Positions 19,901-28,029 of a stretch of DNA of 64,000 bases are shown in pieces (within the stretch, counting starts at the first letter, position 1; the number at the start of each line of letters is the position of its first letter). The stretch comes from an uncultured Arthrobacter sp. (GTDB taxonomy: Bacteria; Actinomycetota; Actinomycetes; Actinomycetales; Micrococcaceae): assembly GCF_902805515.1 (NCBI RefSeq), contig NZ_CADCTE010000144.1:1-64000 (forward strand), written 5' to 3'. The notes beneath the pieces are model-generated. The model saw only the letters and a program-made list of their open reading frames with translations. It was not told the origin of the DNA and did no database searches. The translations under genes and the position numbers were made by a program.

Positions 19901-21433
19901 GCCGACGCCCGGGCCCTCACGGAGCAGGGTGACGATTCCGGGCAGGAAGCGCAGGCGCCGGGCCCCGTCGAGCACGACAAGGATCCGGTTTTCATCGACG
20001 GAGGGGTCCTGCGCGCCGGTCCGGGCGGCCTGGCGGACCTCGACGAGCTGAACGAGCTCGGCCACCCGCCGCGCGGTGGAGTCGGCCGTGGTTCCGAGGT
20101 GGAAGGCTCCGGGCTGTCCCTCGCGCCGCACGTGCGGCAACCAGCGGCTCCAATCCCACGTAGAGGCCGAATCGGGCTTGCCGCCGGTCAGGATGTACAG
20201 GTCGAGGTCGTTGGGGCTGGAAAGGACCGCGGCCTCGGCCACGAGCCAGCAGGCCGGGCCCGGTCCGCCGGCGATCCCGGTGACTCCGGCCGCCTGCAGG
20301 TCCACCGTCACCGGCACCTCGGCCAGGCGGGGTGAGGTCGCCCTCCGGTGCTCGTCCTCGTTGGCGTCCTCGACCAGGATGCTTGAGGGCACGCTTCCGG
20401 TTCCGGCGCGCAGGACGAGGAAGTCGATGTCGGAGCGCCGCCGCTCCCAGAGCCGGTCGGTGGGGGTCGCCGCCATGGCGAGCAGCGCTGCGGGGTCGGG
20501 GTGCACCGAGCGGAGGATGCGCTGTTCGAGGAGCACCGCAGCGGAGATGTCCTCACCGATCCGTTCCGTGGTCTCCCGGTAGTCAGTGACCCGCCGCTCG
20601 TGGTCCTGCAGCTGGCTCTTGCGGTTGCCGCTGCGGCTCAGCAGGGCCGCCACCGGGGACAGCAGGCCGAAGAGGATGAACCGCCAGTTGCCGGTGATGA
20701 CCACCGTCAGCAGCGAGGCCACAATCGGGATCAGCACCAGGGGCAGCAGCGGGATCGCGTTGCGGGGCGGTTCCCCGGGCTTGCGGGGAAGCCGGAACCG
20801 GGTGGCCGGCGGGGTGTGGCGCAGGCGCGGCGGCCGGTTGAACTCGCGCCCCAGGCCGTCCTCGGCCACGCTGACCGAGGCGATGCGCAGAGTCCTGGGA
20901 GCGACGTCGAGCAGCAGCCCGTCGATGGAAAGCAGGGTGCCCTGGTCCCACGCCGCGTCGGCACCGGGTGCCAGCGAATGTCCCGACATTTCGACGCCGG
21001 TGGCGGGTGCCGAGACGCGGACCGCGCCGGAGGCCTGGACGGTGATGGAGGCGGTGACGCCGCTGCCTCCCGGAGTCCGGATGAGGCAGTGCCGTCCGGA
21101 GCCCACGTCGTAGTGGCCGGCCGCGAGCCGGTAGGTGACCCCGGCGTCGTGCCCGCCGACGATCCGGACTTCGACGAGGCCGGGAGAGGTGGCCTCGTCG
21201 GGACCCGGGCCCCCAAGGCCGAGGGCGATGCCGTCGTAAAGACCGGCCCCGGCCAGGGTCTGGAAGGGATCGAGCACCGACCCGCCCGCGAAGAGTGGAC
21301 CGTCGGAAGGGCCTCCGAGCTCCTCGGCGATCGCCGCTGTGAGGCTTCCCACCGGCGTCGTCGGTTCGGCGTCCACCTCAAGCGGGATGGGGACAACTGA
21401 GGACGGCTGGAAGGCGGTGACGGCGAAGCGCAT
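16913..21433 (-). CDS. EssC/EccC-like type VII secretion FtsK/SpoIIIE ATPase with FHA domain
   Basis: Start MRFAVTAFQPSSVVPIPLEVDAEP; FHA-like VGSGRHCLIRTPGGSGVTASIT; two TM; GLVAGTTGSGKSELLQSLVASLA..FVLVDYKGGSAF; second and third P-loop-like HLIGAPQSGRSQ and FLVAGPPKSGRST. Confidence 0.9.
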   Translation of the reverse strand: MRFAVTAFQPSSVVPIPLEVDAEPTTPVGSLTAAIAEELGGPSDGPLFAGGSVLDPFQTLAGAGLYDGIALGLGGPGPDEATSPGLVEVRIVGGHDAGVTYRLAAGHYDVGSGRHCLIRTPGGSGVTASITVQASGAVRVSAPATGVEMSGHSLAPGADAAWDQGTLLSIDGLLLDVAPRTLRIASVSVAEDGLGREFNRPPRLRHTPPATRFRLPRKPGEPPRNAIPLLPLVLIPIVASLLTVVITGNWRFILFGLLSPVAALLSRSGNRKSQLQDHERRVTDYRETTERIGEDISAAVLLEQRILRSVHPDPAALLAMAATPTDRLWERRRSDIDFLVLRAGTGSVPSSILVEDANEDEHRRATSPRLAEVPVTVDLQAAGVTGIAGGPGPACWLVAEAAVLSSPNDLDLYILTGGKPDSASTWDWSRWLPHVRREGQPGAFHLGTTADSTARRVAELVQLVEVRQAARTGAQDPSVDENRILVVLDGARRLRFLPGIVTLLREGPGVGVFFLCIDREAERLPEECSVVLSVGEDGRGEVLGADGTAQKIRADAPRPAWYETVARSLAPLRAVGDSDGTVLPKAVRLVDLLGLSDSVADEVAGRWLLSARSTQARLGVGLDGAFVVDLERDGPHGLVAGTTGSGKSELLQSLVASLAVANRPDEMNFVLVDYKGGSAFAECADLPHTIGMVTDLDTHLVERALTSLNSELRRREHLLADAGAKDLPDYLDRRSLDPSLPALPRLVIVIDEFASMVRELPDFVSGMVNLAQRGRSLGLHLILATQRPSGAVSADIRANTTLRIALRTTDASESRDIIDAPDSATLSPSTPGRAFARMSASVLLPFQAARVGGRRASARPADAAAVAAAVGRVPWAELGDGVPPLAPPAPGAGHPGAHPGAAGTASGADGSTDPSPAGELTTDMAFLADALTRAADQLGIAPPSRPWLPPLPQRIELAADTAVMHGEARRTEASLAPATWGLIDDPQLQQQLPLQFDLDTMGHFHLIGAPQSGRSQALRTLAAAIATAVSTKDVHLYGIDCGTGALNALTDLPHVGAVIDHRSPERLGRLISRLTAELHSRQRMLGARGVSDLHELRSQLPEEERPPHLVVLVDRFEVFDREYANHDNGSLLERLTTILRDGAAVGLHLILAGDRSLASSRYAGTTEDKLVLRLNDSADWSMVGIRPKAVPENMPPGRALRPRDGVEVQIGVLPALQGADEVSGAAQALALEQLASRLRERDRNVPDGLRPRPLRALPDRISYAEAGARAVAALPANRILVGLGGDDLVPLGPDLSDTPTFLVAGPPKSGRSTALLTMALAALRRGDGIVVIAPRRSPLRGLEGHPGVAAVLVDPDTSSADLRQALSRVPQERGMLIIDDAEMVLANDFSAEIQALARGAAGEGWAVLAGGNAEALGNAIGGWVALARRNRQGLLLAPQSIADGELIGVRLGRGVVGTPTVSGRGLLHLGDGQLIAVQVPETNAPTPEPLPAFPPAVPAGTPREDT

Positions 21434-21474
21434 GGAGTTCCTCTGTCGGGGCGGGTCGGGATCGGGGAGGCCGG

Positions 21475-21771
21475 TCAGCGGCTGAGCGTCGCACCCAGCT
21501 GGTTGTCGGTCTCGTTGAAGGCCTGGCCCACGTTGCGGACGTACTGGCCGATGCCTTCGAGGCTCTGGTTGACCTGGTCGAAGCCCCGGGCGAACTCCTC
21601 GAAGAACGGCTGGAAGCGCTGCTGGGCCGCGGGGGTGCGGTAGCCCTCGGCAAGCAGACTGTCGATCTTGCTGCGGACCACGGTGAGCTTGGCCTGCAGC
21701 TCGGCGAAGTGGTTCATCATTTCGCTGGAGGTGCTTTCGGTGGCCTCGCTGTCGACGTCGAACTTGGGCAT
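21475..21771 (-). CDS. WXG100-like small protein (lacks Trp in the WXG position)
   Basis: 98 aa: MPKFDVDSEATESTSSEMMNHFAELQAKLTVVRSKIDSLLAEGYRTPAAQQRFQPFFEEFARGFDQVNQSLEGIGQYVRNVGQAFNETDNQLGATLSR, immediately upstream of the EssC-like gene. Confidence 0.85.
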   Translation of the reverse strand: MPKFDVDSEATESTSSEMMNHFAELQAKLTVVRSKIDSLLAEGYRTPAAQQRFQPFFEEFARGFDQVNQSLEGIGQYVRNVGQAFNETDNQLGATLSR

Positions 21772-21846
21772 TGTCTTCTCCTTCGGTTGGGCCGGGGTTC
21801 CGGCTGGTGTCGGTCACCTAGTACACGGGGGCCGTCCGGATCCGGT

Positions 21847-23379
21847 TCAACGCCGGACCGGTTTGATGTGGAAAGCGGCTTCCACGCCGGTGGCCGTCAG
21901 CGTCCGGCCGAGGATGGGAACGGTGAGCAGGCCGTCCCGGGAGACGGTCCACCGCCAGTGGGCCCCGCGCAGGGAACCCGGATACACCGCAATCCAGCCG
22001 CTGCCCGGGGCCGAGCAGCGGGCCACGACGTCGTCGAGTTCCTCCTGGGACCGGCCCGGCTGGATCAGCAGCACCCCGGTCAGCTGCTGGAGGATCGAGG
22101 TGCTGGTGATGAGGCCGGCCTCCCCGGGGCCGGCAACCGGCGGCGGGAGGAGCCCGAACCGATCGAGGTCCCCAACGGTGGCGACGGACGCCGAGCGGGG
22201 AAGCCCGGAGGGGCCAAGGGACAGGAGAACGACCTGCGGCGCGGCCAGGCTGAGCTGCGTCACGACGGAGCGGGCAACGTCGAGGGCGAGCGCGGGGTCC
22301 CCCTCGATGCCCAGGGCTCCGCGGCACTGGGCGAAGTCGAGGAAGACCTGCTCGGCGGGGTCCCCGCCGATGCGGGCGACGGCGGGTGAGTGGTGTCCGT
22401 CGGCGGCCGGAAGGGGCCGGGTGCCGGGGTGCCCCGGCAGCGGATCTTCCGGAGAGTTCCCGGGGTCTCCGAGCACCTCGGCTCCCCCGGCGCGCACGCT
22501 GACCGCCACCACAGGGGGAAGGGAGGTGGAGCTGCGGAAGGCGGCCGCCGCGGCGGCACCGGCGGACGCGTCCTCCTGCCAGAGGGCGACCAGCTCAGAG
22601 CGGCGGCGCAACGAGGCGCGGCGCCGCCAGCCGGCCACCACCCAGGCGCGTGCCGCCCGGATCAGGGCACGAAGCCGGCGCAGGCGCAGCCGGATCCGGC
22701 GGCGCAGCACGATCGCGGTCGTCAGTACCGCCACCCCGAGGCCACCCAGGACGGCGAGCACGATCGGCCACCGGAGGCGGTCCATCAGGGCGTTGGATGC
22801 TCCGGTGTCCGCAGCGTCCCCGGCCGCCTGCTCCGCTTCGCCGCCGCGCTCATCGGCGGCATTCCCGGGGTCGGTTTCGCCGCCGGGCTCATCGGCGGCG
22901 TCTCCGGCGCCTGCTGCCCCGCCGGACCCGTTGGCGGCGTCGGCGGGCTCGTCCAGCAGTGCTGAGCGGACGTCGGGGCCTTGCGCGTCGTCGGGCAGGA
23001 TGAGGATCCAGCCGGCCTCCAGGGCAGCGGGGTCGGTCAGCGCCGATCCGTCGGACTGGCGGCGGCCCGCGTTCAGGTCGAAGATCTCCCGCGCCCGGCC
23101 GGGGTCGCCGAGGGTGCGTTCGGCGATCTGGTTGAGGGAGTCGGGTGCGCCGTTGTTCTGGCCCGGGGCGCGGACGATGGCGACCTTGACCTCCCGCCCC
23201 CGCTCCTGGTTCTGGGTCGGAAGCACGGCTGCCGCGGCCGCCGGGGGCAGGCTGCCCAGCACCGGAGGCCCTCCGGTGACGACGGCGGTGAGCACGGCCA
23301 GCTGTGCGAGGCGGAGGGCAGCGGTGCGGGAGCGTCTCAGGGCGCGCGGAAGCCCGTTAGGTGGTGTCACGCCCTCCAC
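21847..23379 (-). CDS. T7SS-locus membrane protein with LysM-like region
   Basis: N-terminal signal/TM; SLNQIAERTLGDPGRAREIFDLNAGRRQSDGSALTDPAALEAGWILILP (LysM-like); TM LRWPIVLAVLGGLGVAVLTTAIVL then arginine-rich cytoplasmic part. Confidence 0.75.
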   Translation of the reverse strand: MEGVTPPNGLPRALRRSRTAALRLAQLAVLTAVVTGGPPVLGSLPPAAAAAVLPTQNQERGREVKVAIVRAPGQNNGAPDSLNQIAERTLGDPGRAREIFDLNAGRRQSDGSALTDPAALEAGWILILPDDAQGPDVRSALLDEPADAANGSGGAAGAGDAADEPGGETDPGNAADERGGEAEQAAGDAADTGASNALMDRLRWPIVLAVLGGLGVAVLTTAIVLRRRIRLRLRRLRALIRAARAWVVAGWRRRASLRRRSELVALWQEDASAGAAAAAAFRSSTSLPPVVAVSVRAGGAEVLGDPGNSPEDPLPGHPGTRPLPAADGHHSPAVARIGGDPAEQVFLDFAQCRGALGIEGDPALALDVARSVVTQLSLAAPQVVLLSLGPSGLPRSASVATVGDLDRFGLLPPPVAGPGEAGLITSTSILQQLTGVLLIQPGRSQEELDDVVARCSAPGSGWIAVYPGSLRGAHWRWTVSRDGLLTVPILGRTLTATGVEAAFHIKPVRR

Positions 23380-23427
23380 ACGTAAAGGAAGGGCGGGTGG
23401 TTCAACGCCCGGCGGGCCGGTTTCCGG

Positions 23428-24021
23428 TCAGCGCTCCTGCAGGGCGTCCAGTGCCACCGCCATGGCGGCCGCGACCCTGCCGTCGAGGCGTCCACCCGGC
23501 ACCGTGATGTCGTACCGGTCCCGCAGGGAGCGTCCCCGCTCGGAGGTCATCACCGGCTGGCCGGAGGCATCGACGAAGTCGAAATGGAAGACAAACGGTG
23601 CGGGCAGGGCCTCGGTGAGCGGCACCAGTTCCCAGAGGCGGCGCGCGATGGCCACCCCGGCACTCCGCTCGCTTCCCACCGCCTGCACTCCGGGGGCGTC
23701 GAGGTGCCAGGTGGAGCGCAGCAGCGACTTGCCGAAGTCCTTGCGGAAGCTGCCGATCGGGGTGCCGGCGGCGTCGAGGACGTCGTAGGTGGCGCCGAGG
23801 TCGAAGCGCTGCCTCGCCTTGAAGGAGAAGACCGGGGTTTTCCGCGCCTCATCGGCGTAGAAGGTCACCTGCTCCTTGAAGGCGGCCCGCTTCTGCTGGG
23901 CGACGGCGAGCAGCCCTGCCGGCTGGCCGTTCGCATCGACGGCGCGGATCTCGTAGCGGTTCACCATCAGGGTGATTTTCTGCGCAATGGCGAACCGCTC
24001 GATGCCCTGCAATGCTTCCAT
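23428..24021 (-). CDS. LURP-one-related family protein
   Basis: LMVNRYEIRAVDANGQPAGLLAVAQQKRAAFKEQVTFYADEARKTPVFSFKARQRFDLGATYDVLDAAGTPIGSFRKDF; tubby-like/LURP pattern. Confidence 0.78.
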   Translation of the reverse strand: MEALQGIERFAIAQKITLMVNRYEIRAVDANGQPAGLLAVAQQKRAAFKEQVTFYADEARKTPVFSFKARQRFDLGATYDVLDAAGTPIGSFRKDFGKSLLRSTWHLDAPGVQAVGSERSAGVAIARRLWELVPLTEALPAPFVFHFDFVDASGQPVMTSERGRSLRDRYDITVPGGRLDGRVAAAMAVALDALQER

Positions 24022-24327
24022 GCTCGTTCTCCTTATGCGATGACCTGATTGGATCGATGCCCCGGCGGCAGTCTGCGCTGTCCCGCCATCCCTTGTACGG
24101 CGCGGTGACGGGGATTCAGGGACGACGTCGGGCGGGCCCCTGGCGGACCCGGTGACGGTCAGCATACCCACAGCCACAGCCGGCCGGGGATCCTTTGGCC
24201 GCACCCATGGGTCCGAAACCGGTCGGGGCCTTCCCGCACCACCTCCGGCCGCGGAGTTTTCATTCCGGCGGGACCGGGCGAGACTCGGTACCACCGCCGT
24301 TCCAGAACCCGCCTCAGGAGGCCGTTC

Positions 24328-25038
24328 GTGACATCCCGCTCCATCCGCTCCCTCACCCGGGCCGCCCCAGGGGTGCACTTCGTGGAGGGGCCGCTGTCCA
24401 ACTGGACCATCCTCGTCGGGGAGGACAGCGCGACCCTCATCGACGCCGGATATCCGAAGGACCTGGAGTTGGTGCTCGGCACGCTGGACCAGGTGGCGGA
24501 GGGCAGGCCGTTGAAGGCCGTGCTGATCACCCACGGCCATTCCGACCATATCGGATCAATCCGGGGCCTTCAGGCGCGCTGGTCCCTCCGGGTGCTCGCC
24601 GCTGCGGCGGAAATCCCGAATATCCGGCGGGAGGTGCTGCACCAGGTGGATTTCCGCCAGGTGCTGCCCCGGCTGGGGAGGTACGGCGTGGCCGGGTGGG
24701 CGGTCGGGGCAGTCGCCGCCGGTGGCCTCAAGGACGTGGCCGTGGCCGACGTGGAGGCCATCACCGAGGGCCGGCCGCTCGTCGTCAGCGGCCACACGGT
24801 GATCGCGGTGCCCTCCGCAGGGCACACCCCCGGGCACACCGCCTACCACCTTCCCGAAGCGAACCTCCTCGTCACCGGCGATGCGCTGGTGACGGGGCAT
24901 CCAACCTCGCGCACCTCCGGAGTGCAGTTACTTCCGGCGATGTTCAATACCGATCGGGACCTGGCGCGGGACTCGCTGGAGCGGCTGCTTTACACCGGGG
25001 ACCTGATCCTCCCGGGGCATGGCCCGCTGCTGCGCTGA
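24328..25038 (+). CDS. MBL-fold metallo-hydrolase
   Basis: VLITHGHSDHIGSIRGL, SAGHTPGHTAYHLPEANLLVTGDALV, LPGHGPLLR; HxHxDH motif. Confidence 0.95.
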   Translation: MTSRSIRSLTRAAPGVHFVEGPLSNWTILVGEDSATLIDAGYPKDLELVLGTLDQVAEGRPLKAVLITHGHSDHIGSIRGLQARWSLRVLAAAAEIPNIRREVLHQVDFRQVLPRLGRYGVAGWAVGAVAAGGLKDVAVADVEAITEGRPLVVSGHTVIAVPSAGHTPGHTAYHLPEANLLVTGDALVTGHPTSRTSGVQLLPAMFNTDRDLARDSLERLLYTGDLILPGHGPLLR

Positions 25039-25168
25039 ACGCCGGTGCCGCCGCCCGCGCCGCATGCTCCGCTGCGGGCGGGAGTGCTGAGTAGGATGAG
25101 GAAATGACTGGCACTCCTCGACGCGCACCCTCCCCGTCCGGGCAGGCCGGCCCCCGGCGGGCGGCCCC

Positions 25169-26170
25169 ATGACGGACCTGCAGGCCCTCTGGGCCGGCCC
25201 GGAGTGGCGCAGCCAGGCCGAGCAGTGGATCCAGCTGGTGCTCGAAAGTTTCTCGGTCCGGCAGACCGGGCCGATCGAGCAGCCCCGCATCCGGTTCTGG
25301 TCCACCCAGCTCACCGTGCCGACGGACCTGGGCGTGCTGTGGTTCAAGGAGAACAATCCCGGGCAGCTCGCCGAGGCCTCGGTGGTCGCGGCTCTGGCCG
25401 AACTGGTGCCGGACCACGTGGTGAAGCCCCTCGCGGTGGAACCCAGCCGCGGCTGGATGATCACCCCCGACCACGGGGCCACCCTGGCGTCCTTGAGGTC
25501 CAACGACTACCAGCTGTGGGCCCGGGTCCTGACCGACTTCGCGGACCTCCAGAAGGCCCTCATTCCGCACGCCGACAGGCTCACCGCCGCCGGGCTGGTG
25601 AACATGAACCCGGAGGTGGCGGCGAACTTCGTCGAGAACCAGCTGCTGCTCCACACCGGGCTGCCCGCCGAACATCCGATGTTCCTCTCGCACCAGGGCG
25701 CCGACCACGTGCTGGCCCAGCTGCCGCGGATCCGGGCCGCGGTGGAGACGCTGCGCGCCCTCGGCGTTCCGCTCTCGCTGGACCACAATGACCTCCACCC
25801 GCGCAACGCGTTCCTTCCCGGCTCGAGCACCGAACCGCTGCGCTTCTTCGACTTCGCCGACGCCTACTGGGCCCACCCCTTCAGTGCCCTGCTCGTGCCG
25901 ATCACCCTCATGTGCGAGCAGTGGGCGACGACGCCGGCGGATCCCCGCGTCCGGCTGGCGGTGGGGGCCTACCTCGAGCAGTGGACCGACTTCGCGCCGC
26001 TCCCCGCCCTGCAGGCATCCCTCGACTCCGCGCTGTACCTTGGGCGGGTCCACCGCTACGGAGCCTGGCTGCGGCTCCTCGTCTACGCCGACGACGCGTC
26101 GATGAGCACCTACGGCCCGGGTGCGCTCGAATACCTCGCTGATCTGACCACGCCGATCCTGTCGGCGTGA
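25169..26170 (+). CDS. Phosphotransferase/aminoglycoside phosphotransferase-like protein
   Basis: VPLSLDHNDLHPRNAFLPGSSTEPLRFFDFADAYWAHPFSALLVPI; kinase-like HxDLHxxN and FFDFxD. Confidence 0.82.
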   Translation: MTDLQALWAGPEWRSQAEQWIQLVLESFSVRQTGPIEQPRIRFWSTQLTVPTDLGVLWFKENNPGQLAEASVVAALAELVPDHVVKPLAVEPSRGWMITPDHGATLASLRSNDYQLWARVLTDFADLQKALIPHADRLTAAGLVNMNPEVAANFVENQLLLHTGLPAEHPMFLSHQGADHVLAQLPRIRAAVETLRALGVPLSLDHNDLHPRNAFLPGSSTEPLRFFDFADAYWAHPFSALLVPITLMCEQWATTPADPRVRLAVGAYLEQWTDFAPLPALQASLDSALYLGRVHRYGAWLRLLVYADDASMSTYGPGALEYLADLTTPILSA

Positions 26171-26250
26171 ACCGGCGGCCCTGTGACAAACCCGGCCGGT
26201 TCCGGCTAGGGTCGGGGCACACCGTCGAACCGTAGACAGGGGTACGCAGC

Positions 26251-26625
26251 ATGAAGAACAAGATCGTCTTCGCAGCAGGAATGGCCGCCGGATACGTCCT
26301 CGGCACGCGCGCCGGGCGGGAGAGCTACGAGGCGCTCAAGTCCCGGGCGGAAAGCCTGTGGAACAGCCCCCGCGTTCAGGAGAGCGTTTCCGGGGCCACC
26401 GGGGTGCTCAAGGACAAGCTGCCCGCGGTCCAGGAGCAGACAAGCGGCGCAGTGAAGAAGGCCCAGGACGCGCTCTCCGGCGTGCTGAACAAGGATGCCA
26501 GGCACGACGGTGGCGCGGGCCGCTCTGCCGACGTCACCGGCCCAAGCGGCGGAAAACCCGGCATCGTGGCAGATCCTCCCTTCGAGAACCAGTCCGACGC
26601 CACGAGGCCCGACCTCACTCCCTGA
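26251..26625 (+). CDS. YtxH-like hypothetical protein
   Basis: MKNKIVFAAGMAAGYVLGTRAGRESYEALKSRAESLWNSPRVQESVSGATGVLKDKLP; TM plus helical tail. Confidence 0.75.
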   Translation: MKNKIVFAAGMAAGYVLGTRAGRESYEALKSRAESLWNSPRVQESVSGATGVLKDKLPAVQEQTSGAVKKAQDALSGVLNKDARHDGGAGRSADVTGPSGGKPGIVADPPFENQSDATRPDLTP

Positions 26626-27164
26626 TGCCGCCGCGGAGGGGAGCGGCCGTCCGGCAGGAGGACGGCCGCGGGGAGAGCACCAACCAGCGCCTCGACCGCA
26701 ACTGGCTCGAACTGCTCCAGGAGCTGCGGGTCATGCAGACCGGCATCCAGATCCTCACCGGGTTCCTGCTGACCCTGCCCTTCCAGGACAGGTTCGATGA
26801 GCTCGACCGGTTCCAGGTCGTCGTCTACCTGGTCCTGGTCTCGCTCTCGGCCATCATCACCGCCGTGGTGCTGAGCGCCGTGAACCTCCACCGCGTCCTC
26901 TTCGGCCTTCAGGTCAAGGCGGCGCTGGTCCGCAGCGGGGACCGCATCATGCGGGTCAGCATCGGCCTGACCGGTCTGGTCCTGTCGGGCACCGCTGGCT
27001 TCATCTTCGACATCGTCCTCGGCCGGCGGGCGGGATTCCTGGTGACCGCTGCCCTCCTCCTCGTCGTGCTGCTGCTGTGGGTCATCTACCCCAGGCTGGT
27101 GCGCAGCCGGGCCGTCGGCCCCGGCCCGGCGGGTCCGTCTGAACCGGGCGGTGGGCCGGTCTGA
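26625..27164 (+). CDS. DUF6328-like membrane protein
   Basis: RLDRNWLELLQELRVMQTGIQILTGFLLTLPFQDRFDELDRFQVVVYLVLVSLSAIITAVVLSAVNLHRVLF. ATG overlaps the preceding TGA. Confidence 0.75.
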   Translation: MPPRRGAAVRQEDGRGESTNQRLDRNWLELLQELRVMQTGIQILTGFLLTLPFQDRFDELDRFQVVVYLVLVSLSAIITAVVLSAVNLHRVLFGLQVKAALVRSGDRIMRVSIGLTGLVLSGTAGFIFDIVLGRRAGFLVTAALLLVVLLLWVIYPRLVRSRAVGPGPAGPSEPGGGPV

Positions 27165-27177
27165 ACCGGGCGGTGGG

Positions 27178-27996
27178 TCAGTCGGAACCGGCGCGGCGCT
27201 GCGGGTCCGGGCCCTGCGGCCAGGACCCGCGCCGGTCCAGGACGGCCGCCAGCCGGTCGGCGCGGTCGGAGACCAGGCCATCGACACCCTGGTCGAGAAG
27301 CCGTTCCATCGCTTCCGGTTCATTGATGGTCCAGACGTGGACCTGGAGCCCGGCCTTCCGGCACCGCCGCACGTAGCCGGGGGTGACCACGGGGATCCCC
27401 CGGTAAGTCAGGGGCACCTGCACGGCGTCCACGCGTGCCGCCCGGCGCAGCGGCCCGGTCAGCCCGAGGTGGCCGCCGAGGCGGATCAGCCCGTTCACGG
27501 CCATGCCCGCCGAAGACGCCGTCCGTGCCTCAAGCAGCCGCAGCACCCGGAGCCTGCGGAAGTCTGAAAACGAGGCGACGAGCACCCGGTCGTGGGCACG
27601 GAGCCGATTGATGAGGTCAGCGAACGGTTTCACCGACCCCTCGTCCTTGATGTCGATGTTCAACCGCAGCTCCGGCCACCGGAGCAGGACCTCCTCGAGG
27701 GTGGGGATCGGTTCTTCGCCCCGGATCCTTACCCCGGCCAGTTCCGCGCGGGTCCGGGCAGCGATCGGGCCGTGGGCGTCGGTGACGCGGTCGAGGGTTT
27801 CATCGTGGAAGACCATCACCACGCCGTCCCGGGTGCTCCGCACGTCGATTTCGAGGTACCCGAATCCAAGCCGGGCCGCCTCCGCGAAGGCGGACAGCGA
27901 GTTCTCGGCGCCGGCGGGGGAAAAACCGCGGTGGGAGAACCCCAGCGGGCGCTGCCGGCCGTCGGGGCCCGTGTTCTGGAAGTAGGCGAGCGTCAT
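27178..27996 (-). CDS. Glycerophosphodiester phosphodiesterase
   Basis: FSHRGFSPAGAENSLSAFAEAARLGFGYLEIDVRSTRDGVVMVFHDETLDRVTDAHGPIAART; GDPD HRG..EN and E-D motifs. Confidence 0.95.
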   Translation of the reverse strand: MTLAYFQNTGPDGRQRPLGFSHRGFSPAGAENSLSAFAEAARLGFGYLEIDVRSTRDGVVMVFHDETLDRVTDAHGPIAARTRAELAGVRIRGEEPIPTLEEVLLRWPELRLNIDIKDEGSVKPFADLINRLRAHDRVLVASFSDFRRLRVLRLLEARTASSAGMAVNGLIRLGGHLGLTGPLRRAARVDAVQVPLTYRGIPVVTPGYVRRCRKAGLQVHVWTINEPEAMERLLDQGVDGLVSDRADRLAAVLDRRGSWPQGPDPQRRAGSD

Positions 27997-28029
27997 GGGT
28001 GCAACCCTAGTGCGCCGCCCGTCGTCCGA

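Noticed and set aside
16913-21817. Full 1634-aa EssC-like ORF start at 21817
   Set aside because: The first ~128 residues lie antiparallel-frame over the WXG100-like gene and look non-coding; MRFAVTAF at 21433 is the sensible start.
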